This document shows, one piece after another, positions 45,039 through 53,952 of a stretch of DNA of 60,537 bases (positions are counted from its first letter, which is position 1; every line of letters starts with the position of its first letter). This DNA is from Plantactinospora alkalitolerans (lineage in GTDB: Bacteria > Actinomycetota > Actinomycetes > Mycobacteriales > Micromonosporaceae), in assembly GCF_015690345.1 (NCBI RefSeq), contig NZ_JADPUN010000045.1:1-60537 (forward strand), read 5' to 3'. Position numbers and translations under genes: made by a program. A model generated the notes under the pieces. It worked only from the letters and a program-made list of their open reading frames with translations. It had not been told where the DNA came from and searched no databases.

Positions 45039-46175
45039 ATGTTCGGACAAGTCACCACCACAGCACCGGCGGAGCGGGGACTGGAAGACCTGGACGCCGC
45101 CGCACTGGCGTACGCGGCCAGGATCGTCGGCCTGCCGCCGGAACGCCGGCAGGAGGCGCGCGACGACCTCGTACGGTTCGCGCTGCCGTTCGCCGGTCGT
45201 CTGGCGCGCCGCTACCGGGGGCGCGGTGAACCGCTCGAGGACCTCGAACAGGTCGCCCGACTCGGCCTGGTCAACGCGGTCGACCGGTACGACCCGGAAC
45301 GGGGTTCGTTCACCGCGTACGCCGCGATCACCATCGTCGGGGAGATCAAGCGCCACTTCCGGGACCGCACCTGGGGGGTGCACGTGCCGCGCCGGCTCCG
45401 GGACCTGATCCTGGAGGTCGGGCAGGCCACGGCGGCGCTGACCAGTGAGCTGTCCCGCTCGCCCAGCGTGGCGGAGCTGGCGGCCCGGTTGGAGACGCCG
45501 GAGGAGGAGATCCTCGCGGCGCTCGAGTCGGCGGCCGGCTACAGCCCGGCATCGCTCAACGCGCCGGTCGGCGGGGAGAGTTCGGCGGAGTTCGGTGATC
45601 TCGTCGGGGAGTCCGACACGGATCTGGAGTCGGTCGACGACCGCGTGACGGTCAGCGGGCTGCTGGGCAGGCTGCCGTGGCGGGAACGGCGGATTCTGGC
45701 GATGCGGTTCTACGGCAACCAGACCCAGGCCGAGATCGCCGCCCGGTTCGGTATCTCGCAGATGCACGTGTCCCGACTGCTCTCCCGGGCGCTCACCTGG
45801 CTGCGGCAGGCGATGCTCGCCGACACGCCCGCGCCGTGGCAGACCGGTGGCGGCGACCCGGCCGGTCATCCGGCCCGGCTCTCGGTCCGCGAGGTGGGGG
45901 ACCGGGTGGTCGTCGAGGTGACCGGGGACATCGACCGGGACACCGCCGAGCAGTTGCGCCTGGCGGTCGTCGAGGCGGTCTCCTCCGGGCATCCGGCGGA
46001 GGTGGCGATCGACCTGACCGACGTCGCGAAGCTCGACGGCCCCGCCCTCGCCGCGCTGGTCGCCGGTCGGGACGCGGCGCACCGTACCGGCGTACGGTGG
46101 CGCCTGGCCCGGGCCCAACCGGAGGTCCAGCATTCGCTCAGTGCCGTCGGTCTGGTCGCGCTGCCCGCCGACTGA
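45039..46175 (+). CDS. SigB/SigF/SigG-type sigma factor fused to a STAS domain
   Basis: 378 aa. Residues 40-265 are a SigB/SigF-class sigma factor: region 2 (LPFAGRLARRYRGRGEPLEDLEQVARLGLVNAVDRYD), region 3 (about 115-165, SRSPSVAELAARL) and region 4 with helix-turn-helix TQAEIAARFGISQMHVSRLLSRAL (229-252). A short Pro/Gly linker leads to a C-terminal STAS domain (about 280-378, SVREVGDRVVVEVTGDID through AIDLTDVA). Where free antagonists have Asp-Ser-Ser-Gly, this reads DGPA (333-336), so the phosphorylatable serine is missing. The STAS part could bind an anti-sigma kinase or bring self-control. ATG 45039 follows GAGGGAGG. Confidence 0.92.
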   Translation: MFGQVTTTAPAERGLEDLDAAALAYAARIVGLPPERRQEARDDLVRFALPFAGRLARRYRGRGEPLEDLEQVARLGLVNAVDRYDPERGSFTAYAAITIVGEIKRHFRDRTWGVHVPRRLRDLILEVGQATAALTSELSRSPSVAELAARLETPEEEILAALESAAGYSPASLNAPVGGESSAEFGDLVGESDTDLESVDDRVTVSGLLGRLPWRERRILAMRFYGNQTQAEIAARFGISQMHVSRLLSRALTWLRQAMLADTPAPWQTGGGDPAGHPARLSVREVGDRVVVEVTGDIDRDTAEQLRLAVVEAVSSGHPAEVAIDLTDVAKLDGPALAALVAGRDAAHRTGVRWRLARAQPEVQHSLSAVGLVALPAD

Positions 46176-46205
46176 GGTCGTCTGGTCGCGCTGCCCGCCG
46201 ACTGA
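46151..46205. repeat. Direct repeat duplicating the stop-codon region
   Basis: A 25-base sequence starting TCTGGTCGCG and ending CCGACTGA occurs at 46151-46175, the last codons of the sigma-STAS gene, and again at 46181-46205. The period is 30 bases, so this is a recent tandem duplication just past the stop codon. Confidence 0.9.
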
Positions 46206-46271
46206 TCCGGGTGGTCGCCGTCCGGCCGGGCGAGCGCCCGGGCCGGGGCGACCGCTCCGGTCGTTTCGCTG

Positions 46272-48287
46272 TCACCGCTGCTCCTCCTCGTCGTCCCCGG
46301 CCGACCGACCGGTCCGCCACCGACGGTTCCGCTCCGGTCCACCCCGGTCCGCGTTGTCGTTGTTCTCGTCCGGCTCGCTCGGCGGGAAGTGCGGCCGGCG
46401 TACGTCGTCGGGCTCCGGCACCTCGATCGGGCGGGCGCCGGACTCCGCCGGTGGATGGTGCGCGACCGCCGCGTCGGCGCCGTGCGCCCCCTCCGGGCTC
46501 GGGGTTTCGCCTTCGGGATGGCGGACCGCCCGGTGCAACTCGTCGCGGATCCCCTGCGGCGGCAGGGTGGAGCGCTGCGGCAGGTCGCGGCCGAGGTCGG
46601 CGACGAGCGGTCCGTACTTGTCGTCGAAGGCGGGGCGCTCGGAGCGGATCCGGGGCATCCGGTCGAAGTTGCGCAGCGGTGGCGGGCAGCTCGTGGACCA
46701 TTCCAGGGAGTTCCCGAAACCCCACGGGTCGTAGACGTCCACCATCCGTCCGAACCGCCAGGACTTCCACACGTTGTAGATGAAGAACAGGGTCGACGCG
46801 CCGAGCACGAACGAGCCGATCGTGGAGACGGTGTTCAGCACGGTGAAGCCGTCCGTGGGCAGGTAGTCGGCGTATCGGCGGGGGAATCCCTCGTTGCCCA
46901 ACCAGTGCTGGACCAGGAAGGTGGTGTGGAAGCCGAGGAACATGGTCCAGAAGTGGACCTTGCCCAGTCGTTCGTCCAGCAGCCGGCCGGTCATCTTCGG
47001 GAACCAGAAGTACACACCGCCGAACGCGGCGAAGACGATGGTGCCGAACAGTACGTAGTGGAAGTGCGCGACCACGAAGTAGGTGTCCGTGGTGTGGAAG
47101 TCGACGGGCGGGCTGGCCAGCAGGACGCCGCTGAGGCCGCCGAAGAGGAAGGTGACGAGGAAGCCGATGGAGAACAGCATCGGGGTCTCGAAGGTGATCT
47201 GCCCCTTCCACATCGTGCCGATCCAATTGAAGAACTTCACACCGGTCGGTACCGCGATCAGATAACTGAGCCAACTGAAGAACGGCAGCAGCACCTGTCC
47301 GGTACCGAACATGTGGTGGGCCCACACCGTCATCGAGAGAACGGTGATCGCGATCGTCGCGGCGACCAGACCCTTGTAGCCGAAGATCGGCTTTCGGGAG
47401 AAGACCGGGATGATCTCCGTGATGATGCCGAAGAACGGCAGCGCGACGATGTAGACCTCGGGATGGCCGAAGAACCAGAAGAGATGCTGCCAGAGCAGCG
47501 GACCGCCGTTCATCGGATCGTAGACGTGGGCGTTGAGTCTTCGGTCGGCGTAGAGCGCCAGCAGGGCGGCGGCCAGCAACGGGAAGACCAGGATCACCAG
47601 CAGCGCGGTGAAGAGCATGTTCCAGGTGAAGATCGGCATCCGGAACATGGTCATGCCGGGTGCCCGCAGCGTGAGGATCGTGGTGATCAGGTTGACGGCC
47701 CCGAGGATCGTGCCGAGCCCGGACAGGACCAGCCCGATCACCCACATGTCGGAGCCGATGCCGGGGGAGTGCTCGGCCCGGCTCAGCGGCGGATAGGCGG
47801 TCCAGCCGAAGTCGGCGGAGCCGTTGGGTGTGAGGAATCCGCCCAGCACCAGCGAACCGCCGAGGAGGTACAGCCAGTACGCCAGCGCGTTGAGCCGGGG
47901 GAAGGAGACGTCGGGTGCGCCGATCTGCAACGGCACCACGAAGTTGCCGAACGCCAGCGCCAGCGGCGTGGCGAAGAGCAGCAACATGATCGTGCCGTGT
48001 GCCGTGAAGAGCTGGTTGTACTGCTCGTTCGAGAGGAACTGCAGTCCCGGCCGGCCCAGTTCGGCACGCATCAGCATCGCCATCGCGCCGCCGACGAGAA
48101 AGAAGCCGAAGGCGGTGCTCAGATACATCAGGCCGATCTGCTTGGCGTCGGTGGTGCCGAGCATCTTGATCAGCCGGTTGCCCCGGATCGCCTCCCGAAC
48201 CGGCCCCGGATATCCGCCGGAGCGGGCGGGGGCGAGGATCAGCGGCCCCCGCTCCTGTCCCGGTTCGGTAACCACCCGTTTCGGCAT
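46272..48287 (-). CDS. ctaD: Stand-alone cytochrome c oxidase subunit I
   Basis: 671-aa heme-copper oxidase core, twelve membrane helices. Ligands are visible: His in [11 protein letters not shown] (heme a), the cross-linked His-Tyr pair in [13 protein letters not shown], the copper pair in WAHHMF, and HFHYVLFG (heme a3 and a). About 100 charged, low-complexity residues follow the last helix, longer than usual. No ctaC, ctaE or qcr genes are nearby, so it is probably a second copy used with subunits encoded elsewhere. ATG 48287 is chosen, with GTG 48296 possible. A SigB/SigF-type promoter lies 42 bases upstream. Confidence 0.95.
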   Translation of the reverse strand: MPKRVVTEPGQERGPLILAPARSGGYPGPVREAIRGNRLIKMLGTTDAKQIGLMYLSTAFGFFLVGGAMAMLMRAELGRPGLQFLSNEQYNQLFTAHGTIMLLLFATPLALAFGNFVVPLQIGAPDVSFPRLNALAYWLYLLGGSLVLGGFLTPNGSADFGWTAYPPLSRAEHSPGIGSDMWVIGLVLSGLGTILGAVNLITTILTLRAPGMTMFRMPIFTWNMLFTALLVILVFPLLAAALLALYADRRLNAHVYDPMNGGPLLWQHLFWFFGHPEVYIVALPFFGIITEIIPVFSRKPIFGYKGLVAATIAITVLSMTVWAHHMFGTGQVLLPFFSWLSYLIAVPTGVKFFNWIGTMWKGQITFETPMLFSIGFLVTFLFGGLSGVLLASPPVDFHTTDTYFVVAHFHYVLFGTIVFAAFGGVYFWFPKMTGRLLDERLGKVHFWTMFLGFHTTFLVQHWLGNEGFPRRYADYLPTDGFTVLNTVSTIGSFVLGASTLFFIYNVWKSWRFGRMVDVYDPWGFGNSLEWSTSCPPPLRNFDRMPRIRSERPAFDDKYGPLVADLGRDLPQRSTLPPQGIRDELHRAVRHPEGETPSPEGAHGADAAVAHHPPAESGARPIEVPEPDDVRRPHFPPSEPDENNDNADRGGPERNRRWRTGRSAGDDEEEQR

Positions 48288-48329
48288 TCCACTCACCCCG
48301 TATGCGACCCAGCTAGGACGAGCGGGTGG

Positions 48330-48354
48330 CTACCCGGGATCTCAGTGCCGAAAC
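48330..48354 (-). promoter_or_regulatory. SigB/SigF-type promoter of ctaD
   Basis: On the minus strand: GTTT (48354-48351), 15 bases, GGGTAG (48335-48330), ending 42 bases before the ctaD start. It matches the SigB/SigF promoter form fully. Confidence 0.7.
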
Positions 48355-48430
48355 CCGGCAGCTCCGGAAAATCCGCATTCTTTGCCCTGAACGGGTGAAA
48401 TCAGGCGGTAATCGCCGGGCGGTCGTCGCC

Positions 48431-48889
48431 CTACCTGCGGCGACCGGTGAGCACACCCAGCACGATCATGCCGATCCCCAACCCGAGATGCAGCCAGTTG
48501 TCGGCGTCGTTGACCGGCAGGAAGTTGGCGGCGCTGTCCTGCTCGATCGCCAGGCCGTACACCCAGAGCACCAGGTAGACCGCGCCGCCGCCGATCAGGA
48601 AGGTCCGCGCCCCGCTGGCCGTACGGGCCAGCGCCAGGCCCCCAACCCCCGACACCAGGGGTACGAGGTTGTGCAGCACCGAGACCTCGAACACGCCGAA
48701 CAGCCGGGCGCCCGAATGCTGCCCGGCGAGGCGCAGATCGTCGAACCGGGAGGTGATGTCCGGAATGAAGCCCAACACGCCGAGCGCCAGGAAGAGGACG
48801 GCGACCGCGACCGCGGCGGTACTCACCCGCGACCGCCCGGTGGACGGCCGGCTGACCGTGGAACTGGCTCTGTGCACAGCGGGCACCAC
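48431..48889 (-). CDS. DUF4383-family membrane protein
   Basis: 152 aa with four membrane helices (VAVAVLFLALGVLGFIPDI, FEVSVLHNLVPLVSGVGGLAL, TFLIGGGAVYLVLWVYGLAI, NWLHLGLGIGMIVLGVL). The DUF4383 hallmarks are LFGVFEVSVLHNLVH-like and NADNWLHLGLG-like segments. Function unknown; relatives are often stress-induced in actinomycetes. GTG 48889 has GAGG just upstream. A perfect SigB/SigF-type promoter precedes it. Confidence 0.88.
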   Translation of the reverse strand: MVPAVHRASSTVSRPSTGRSRVSTAAVAVAVLFLALGVLGFIPDITSRFDDLRLAGQHSGARLFGVFEVSVLHNLVPLVSGVGGLALARTASGARTFLIGGGAVYLVLWVYGLAIEQDSAANFLPVNDADNWLHLGLGIGMIVLGVLTGRRR

Positions 48890-48928
48890 CTCAACGAGGA
48901 TGAGACGAGGGTGAACGGCCCTGACCGG

Positions 48929-48953
48929 CTACCCGGCGACCATCGCGGCAAAC
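48929..48953 (-). promoter_or_regulatory. SigB/SigF-type promoter of the DUF4383 gene
   Basis: On the minus strand: GTTT (48953-48950), 15 bases, GGGTAG (48934-48929), ending 39 bases before the GTG start. Confidence 0.7.
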
Positions 48954-48989
48954 CCGGCGCTTGGCGGCTGGGCGCGACAAAACCCCTGG

Positions 48990-50138
48990 TCAGGCGGCGT
49001 TGGTGATGGCCGTTCGACGTACCTGCTCGTACAGGTCCAGGTACCGCTGCGCCATGGTCGCCGGGGTGAACCGCCGGCTCGCCTCCTGGCGGCACTCCCG
49101 CTCGTCCAGCCCGGAGACCGCCGGCACCAGGTCGGCCAGCCCGTCCTCGTCGTCGGCCAGCAGCCCGGTACGGCCGTGCTCGATCAATTCCGGCAGGCAG
49201 CCCCGACCGATGGCGATCACCGGAGTGCCGACGGCCAGCGACTCGATCACCGCCGTCCCGCCCGGTTCCTCCCAGCAGAGCGGAAAGAGCGTCGCCCGGG
49301 CGCTCGCCACCAGGTCGTCGCGGGCGGCTCCGGCCACCATCCCGACCCAGCGCACCCGTACGCCGTCCACCAGCGGCGCCACCTGCTCCCGCCAGTACCG
49401 TACGTCCGGATTCTGCCCCGCGTCCGGCCCCGCCGAGGCGAGCTCCTCGGGGCGGCGGTACGGCCCGACCGGCCCGGCCAGCACCAGGTCGAAGCCGGCC
49501 TCGTGGGCGAGCCGGGCCCCGATGTGCTGGCCCTTGCCTGGCGTGATCCGGCCGAGGATGACCAGATGGCCGGACTTCTCGAGCGGCGGCCGCAGGTCGG
49601 CGTCGACGGCCAGTGGGGTGGCGAGGTGGACGTGCCCGACCGCGTGGTCCTGGAGCGCCTGCGGCGCCCGGGCGAGCTGTGCGGCCGAGACGCCGTTGAC
49701 CCGGACCCGGTCCCCACCGTCCACGTACCCGTAGAGATCGGGGTGTTTGCCGAGGTCCCAGTGCAGCGTGTGCAGCGCCGGACCGGCCCCCGGCCCCATC
49801 GCGGTGAGAACCGCCAGCCCGACCGCCTCCACGTGGTCGTGCACGAGGTCGATGTCGTCCCGCTCGCGCAGCGCCCGGACCACCCCGTTCAGGTGGGCGT
49901 GGGAGATCCCGCACACCTGGTTGTACGGCCGTTGCAGGGCACCGAACTGCCCGTCGGGAAAGACCGACAGCAGTTCGTCGACCGGCAGCGTGCTGTCGGC
50001 CGTCGAGGCGAGCACCACCCGTACGCCGAGTCGCCGCAGCTCGGGCACCAGCGTGGCGACGACGTTCTCGATGCCGCCGTAGCCGGGCGGGGGCACCGGC
50101 AGCCAGGGACCGGCGTTCATCAGTACGGTCAGGCTCAT
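48990..50138 (-). CDS. Glycosyltransferase family 4 protein
   Basis: 382 aa, GT-B fold. The N-terminal glycine loop PPPGYGGIENVV binds the acceptor side. The C-terminal domain has the GHLVILGRITPGKGQH start and the EEPGGTAVIESLAVGTPVIA donor-site motif (E-x7-E). It is probably a retaining, nucleotide-sugar-dependent enzyme. It follows gpgS with a 52-base gap on the same strand, so a role in glucosylglycerate, methylglucose lipopolysaccharide or a related glycoside is reasonable but inferred. The open frame upstream of ATG 50138 overlaps gpgS and is rejected. Confidence 0.87.
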   Translation of the reverse strand: MSLTVLMNAGPWLPVPPPGYGGIENVVATLVPELRRLGVRVVLASTADSTLPVDELLSVFPDGQFGALQRPYNQVCGISHAHLNGVVRALRERDDIDLVHDHVEAVGLAVLTAMGPGAGPALHTLHWDLGKHPDLYGYVDGGDRVRVNGVSAAQLARAPQALQDHAVGHVHLATPLAVDADLRPPLEKSGHLVILGRITPGKGQHIGARLAHEAGFDLVLAGPVGPYRRPEELASAGPDAGQNPDVRYWREQVAPLVDGVRVRWVGMVAGAARDDLVASARATLFPLCWEEPGGTAVIESLAVGTPVIAIGRGCLPELIEHGRTGLLADDEDGLADLVPAVSGLDERECRQEASRRFTPATMAQRYLDLYEQVRRTAITNAA

Positions 50139-50190
50139 CGGTACCCCCGGCTCTGCTCGGTGACCCGTCCGGGCCGGCGCCCGGCAGTGG

Positions 50191-51198
50191 TCATACCGGC
50201 GCCCCGCGCATCGACTCCCGGAGTTCGACCAGCGGAGGCCGCTCCCGGACCGACACGTCGCTGACCACGATCTCCCGGTCGAGGTTCGGCAGGGCGGCGG
50301 TGCCGTCCCGGCGGAACTGGACAAGCAGGTTCGCCGGCGGTTCGGACTCGTCGACCAGGCCCCGCCGGCACAGCCGCTGCCACACCGTGTGCATGATCTG
50401 CCCCGACATCCGGCCGAGCGCCTCGGTGTCCTGATGCCGGTGCAGGCGCTCACCCAGGTCGACCTGGGCCAGGGCGTCCAGGCCGCACATCTCGAGCAGG
50501 TCGATAAGCATCGCCGTCTCGACGCCGTACCCGGAGACGAAGGGCACCCGCTCCAGCACGTCCCGCCGACCGGCGTACTCGCCGGCCAGAGGCTGGACGA
50601 AGCCGGCCAGTTCCGGCCAGAACAGGTTGAAAAGGGGGCGGGCCACCAGTTCGGTGACCCGGCCGCCGCCCTCCACCTCGACGCCGGTGGAGCCGACCAA
50701 CGGCCGGTGGTAGAAGCCCTTGACGAAGGCGATGGACGGGTCGGTGAGCAGGGGGCCGAGCAGACCGGTGACGAAGTGCGGCTGGAACTCCCGCAGGTCG
50801 GCGTCGATGAAGGCGACGATGTCCCCGTCGGAGCCGGCGAGCCCCGCCCACAGCGCGTCTCCCTTGCCGTCCAGCCGGGGCAGCCCACGGGTCATCTCGT
50901 CCTGACCGATCACCCGGGCGCCGGCCGCCGCCGCGACCCTGGCGGTCCCGTCCGAGGACCGCGAGTCGACGACCACCAGCTCGTCGACCAGTGCGACCTG
51001 CTCGACCAGGCAGGCACGGATCGCCGCCACGATCGCGCCGACGGTCGCCTCCTCGTTCCGGGCCGGGATGACGACGCTGATCCTGCGGTCCCCCTTGGCG
51101 TGCGCCAGTTGCCGGGCGGTCCACTGGTCGGCCACCCCGCTGCGGTGGGTGGACCATGCCTCCAGCGCGGGTGACACGGCCGATCGCGAGCGCCGCAT
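50191..51198 (-). CDS. gpgS: Glucosyl-3-phosphoglycerate synthase
   Basis: 335 aa, GT-A fold. GpgS joins glucose from a nucleotide sugar to 3-phosphoglycerate, the first step to glucosylglycerate and, in mycobacteria, methylglucose lipopolysaccharides. Motifs include VVIPARNEE (42-50), the metal-binding IDAD (131-134), FVKGFYHRPLV (158-168) and the family signature GGGRVTELVARPL (177-189). ATG 51198 follows GGGGAGG. It is the first gene of a pair with the GT4 enzyme. Glucosylglycerate is a compatible solute, which fits the stress theme of the surrounding genes. Confidence 0.93.
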   Translation of the reverse strand: MRRSRSAVSPALEAWSTHRSGVADQWTARQLAHAKGDRRISVVIPARNEEATVGAIVAAIRACLVEQVALVDELVVVDSRSSDGTARVAAAAGARVIGQDEMTRGLPRLDGKGDALWAGLAGSDGDIVAFIDADLREFQPHFVTGLLGPLLTDPSIAFVKGFYHRPLVGSTGVEVEGGGRVTELVARPLFNLFWPELAGFVQPLAGEYAGRRDVLERVPFVSGYGVETAMLIDLLEMCGLDALAQVDLGERLHRHQDTEALGRMSGQIMHTVWQRLCRRGLVDESEPPANLLVQFRRDGTAALPNLDREIVVSDVSVRERPPLVELRESMRGAPV

Positions 51199-51303
51199 GG
51201 AACCAACCTCCCCGGATGCCTCCGCCCAGAGCCCTCGACGGCCTCCGGTGCAGTCCCGCGGCTTTCCCCGCCCGTCGGGGTCTAACCACTCGGACAGATG
51301 GGA

Positions 51304-51351
51304 AGGAAGGGCCCCTTCTTATCGCTTTCTGTATAAGAAGGGGCCCTTCCT
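51304..51351. repeat. Perfect 19-bp inverted repeat between divergent genes
   Basis: Arms 51304-51322 (AGGAAGGGCCCCTTCTTAT) and 51333-51351 are perfect complements around a 10-base loop. Each arm itself contains the palindrome AAGGGCCCCTT-like core. I recall similar AGGAAGGG/CCCTTCTT hairpins recurring in Micromonosporaceae intergenic regions. Here it lies between divergent gpgS and secA2, so it is not a simple terminator. Confidence 0.85.
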
Positions 51352-51416
51352 AACCTGATGTCCCACCGGCCGGGCGGGCAGCACTTTGCGGGCGAGTTCG
51401 CGTACCGTTGCGCGTC

Positions 51417-53711
51417 ATGGGTGTGTCGCAACGGTTGAAGACAAGGGTCCGGCGTTTCCTCCAACGGCCGGGCACCACAGTTGATCTGGCGCCGCTGGAG
51501 AAGCTGCTGCCCACGATCGAGGCGCGCGAGGAGGAACTCACCGACCTCGACGACGCCGAGCTGACCGAGGCGGCCGGCAGGGCCGAGGACTTCGTGGAGA
51601 TCTGCGCGGTGGGCCGCGAGGCCGCCCGGCGCGGACTCGACCAGCGGCCGTACGACGTCCAGCTGCTCGGCGTCATGTCGCTGCTCGCGGGCAAGGTCGC
51701 CGAGATGGCCACCGGTGAGGGTAAGACGCTGACGGCGGCGATCGCCGCGTACGGGCACGTCCGGCGGGGTAACGGGCCGGTGCACGTACTGACCGTCAAC
51801 GACTACCTGGCCCGCCGGGACGCCGAGTGGATGAAGCCGGTCTACCAGCTACTGGGCCTGAGCGTCGGCTGGGTGACCGAGGCGTCCACCCGGGACGAGC
51901 GGCAGGAGGCGTACGCCTGCGACGTCACGTACGTGTCGGTCAGCGAGGGCGGCTTCGACTTCCTCCGGGACCAACTGGTGACCGACATCGACGACCGGGT
52001 GCAGCCGCCACTGACCACGGCGATCGTGGACGAGGCCGACTCCATCCTGATCGACGAGGCGCGGGTGCCGATGGTGCTGGCCGGTGCGGTCGACGGCGAG
52101 CAGGACCCGGTGCACGCCGCCGCGGCGGTGGTCCGTGGGCTGCGCGCCGGGCGGCACTACCTGGTGGCCGACGACGGCCGCAGCGTCGCCTTCACCGACG
52201 CCGGGCTGGCCGAGGTCGAGACCCGGCTAGGCGGGGTCGACCTGTACGACGACGAGCACGTCGAGCAGCTCTCGGCGGTGAACGTCGCCCTGCACGCGCA
52301 CGCCCTGCTGCACCGGGACGTCGACTACATCGTCCGGAACGACGGCGTCGAGCTGATCGACGAGATGCGCGGCCGGGTCGCGCAGCGCCGCCGCTGGCCG
52401 GACGGGTTGCAGGCGGCGGTGGAGGCGAAGGAGGGCCTGGACGCCACCGCCGAGGGCGAGGTGCTGGGCACGATCACCGTCCAGGCGTACGTCGCGCTCT
52501 ACCGCACGGTCTGCGGGATGACCGCCACGGCGGTGCTGGTCGGTGACCAGCTACGCGAGTTCTTCTCCCTCGAGGTCGCGGTGATCCCGCCGAACACCCC
52601 GTGTGTACGGGTGGACGACCCCGACCGGATCTACGCCACCCGGGCGGAGAAGGAGGAGGCGCTGATCCAGGAGATCCAGGAGCAGCACGAGACCGGCCGT
52701 CCGGTGTTGATCGGCACGCTCGACGTGAAGGAGTCGGAGCGCCTCGCGGAGGCCCTCGAAGGTGCCGGGGTGCCGTGCACGGTGCTGAACGCGAAGAACG
52801 ACGCCGAGGAGGCGGCGATCATCGCCGAGGCCGGCGCGTACGGCGCGGTCACCGTCTCCACCCAGATGGCCGGTCGAGGTGTCGACATCCGGCTGGGCGG
52901 CAGCGAGCAGACCGACCGGGACCGGGTGGCCGACCTCGGTGGCCTGTTCGTGATCGGCAGCGGCCGGCACGACAGCCGACGGGTCGACGACCAGTTGCGT
53001 GGCCGTGCCGGGCGGCAGGGTGACCCGGGACGGTCCGTCTTCTTCGTCAGCCTCGAGGACAACCTGGTCGTCCGGCACGCTCCGGACGCGGTTCCGGCGT
53101 CGCCGAGGATGAACGCCGACGGGCTGGTCACCGACGAGCAGGTGGACTTCGCCGTCGAGCACGCGCAGCGGATCGCGGAGGGCGTCAACCACGAGATCCA
53201 CCGCAACACCTGGCGGTACAGCGTGGTGATCGAGCAGCAGCGCAAGGCGCTCGCCGAGCGTCGGGAGCGCCTGCTCACCACCGAGATCGCCGCGCAGATG
53301 CTGACCGAGCGGTTCCCGGACCGGGCCAAGGAGATGGACGAGGACCTCCTCTCCCGGGTGGGCCGGTCGATCGCCCTCTACCACCTCGACCGGCTCTGGG
53401 CGCACCATCTGGCCGAGCTCTCCGAGGTACGCGAGGGCGTACACCTGCGGGCGCTGGGCCGGCTCGATCCGCTGGACGAGTTCCACCGGTCCGCGGTGCC
53501 GGCGTTCAACGCGCTGGTTCCGGAGATCGAGACCCGGACGGTGGAGACCTTCGACGAGGCCGAGTTCACCGACGACTGGGAGCCGGACTCGGCCGAGCTG
53601 GCGCGGCCGAGCGCCACCTGGACCTATCTGGTACACGACAACCCGTTCGGCTCCGAACTCGACCGGTTGATCGCGGCGGTCGGACGGAGGCTCAGCTCGG
53701 CTCCGCGCTGA
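51417..53711 (+). CDS. secA2: Accessory protein-translocation ATPase SecA2
   Basis: 764-aa DEAD-type motor of Sec-dependent export. Walker A is MATGEGKT (97-104) and DEAD is at 205-208. SecA signatures TVNDYLARRDAEWM, GMTATA, STQMAGRGVDIRLGG and DQLRGRAGRQGDPG follow. It lacks the C-terminal zinc/SecB-binding tail and is shorter than the housekeeping SecA (about 900-950), so it is the accessory SecA2 that exports a small protein set in actinobacteria. TACCGT (51403-51408) lies eight bases before ATG 51417 with no Shine-Dalgarno, suggesting leaderless translation. A strong terminator follows. Confidence 0.93.
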   Translation: MGVSQRLKTRVRRFLQRPGTTVDLAPLEKLLPTIEAREEELTDLDDAELTEAAGRAEDFVEICAVGREAARRGLDQRPYDVQLLGVMSLLAGKVAEMATGEGKTLTAAIAAYGHVRRGNGPVHVLTVNDYLARRDAEWMKPVYQLLGLSVGWVTEASTRDERQEAYACDVTYVSVSEGGFDFLRDQLVTDIDDRVQPPLTTAIVDEADSILIDEARVPMVLAGAVDGEQDPVHAAAAVVRGLRAGRHYLVADDGRSVAFTDAGLAEVETRLGGVDLYDDEHVEQLSAVNVALHAHALLHRDVDYIVRNDGVELIDEMRGRVAQRRRWPDGLQAAVEAKEGLDATAEGEVLGTITVQAYVALYRTVCGMTATAVLVGDQLREFFSLEVAVIPPNTPCVRVDDPDRIYATRAEKEEALIQEIQEQHETGRPVLIGTLDVKESERLAEALEGAGVPCTVLNAKNDAEEAAIIAEAGAYGAVTVSTQMAGRGVDIRLGGSEQTDRDRVADLGGLFVIGSGRHDSRRVDDQLRGRAGRQGDPGRSVFFVSLEDNLVVRHAPDAVPASPRMNADGLVTDEQVDFAVEHAQRIAEGVNHEIHRNTWRYSVVIEQQRKALAERRERLLTTEIAAQMLTERFPDRAKEMDEDLLSRVGRSIALYHLDRLWAHHLAELSEVREGVHLRALGRLDPLDEFHRSAVPAFNALVPEIETRTVETFDEAEFTDDWEPDSAELARPSATWTYLVHDNPFGSELDRLIAAVGRRLSSAPR

Positions 53712-53728
53712 GCCTCGGCGAGGCTGTA

Positions 53729-53768
53729 CCACGGGGTTGCCGTCTGGTTGTTGACGGCAACCCCGTGG
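53729..53768 (+). terminator. Terminator of secA2
   Basis: A perfect 16-bp stem: 53729-53744 pairs with 53753-53768 (GACGGCAACCCCGTGG) around TGGTTGTT, starting 18 bases after the stop codon. Confidence 0.9.
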
Positions 53769-53800
53769 CGTTCGGATCGTTCTCTCCCTGGAAGCGGGTG

Positions 53801-53825
53801 GTTTGTCCACCCGGCGCTCGGGTAG
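53801..53825 (+). promoter_or_regulatory. SigB/SigF-type promoter of the leader peptide and GAF-ANTAR gene
   Basis: GTTT (53801-53804), 15 bases, GGGTAG (53820-53825). It ends 52 bases before the leader ORF start. Confidence 0.7.
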
Positions 53826-53877
53826 TAGCGCAGGTCCGTACCGGCACCGGTTCGGTAACGGCGGGGGAGAGGCGACC

Positions 53878-53952
53878 ATGACACAGGCGACGGCACGAAC
53901 CGGACGTACCGCGGCAGCCGCGGTGGTGGCGGGGGTCCCGGCGCGGTGGTGA
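53878..53952 (+). CDS. 24-residue leader ORF coupled to the GAF-ANTAR gene
   Basis: ATG 53878 has a strong GGGGGAGAGG site. The 24 codons (Thr/Ala/Arg-rich, ending VPARW) stop at TGA 53950-53952, which overlaps GTG 53949 of the next gene in a GTGA junction. The downstream gene has no ribosome site of its own, so its translation probably depends on this leader. Whether the peptide has a function is unknown. Confidence 0.6.
   Translation: MTQATARTGRTAAAAVVAGVPARW

Noticed and set aside
46151-46205. 25-base direct repeat considered as an integration attachment site
   Set aside because: The copies are only 30 bases apart with no integrase or tRNA nearby; tandem duplication explains it.
51255-51300. 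tRNA-like TCCGAGTGGTTAGAC on the minus strand near gpgS
   Set aside because: It resembles a D-arm, but there is no acceptor stem, anticodon loop or T-arm at the right spacing.
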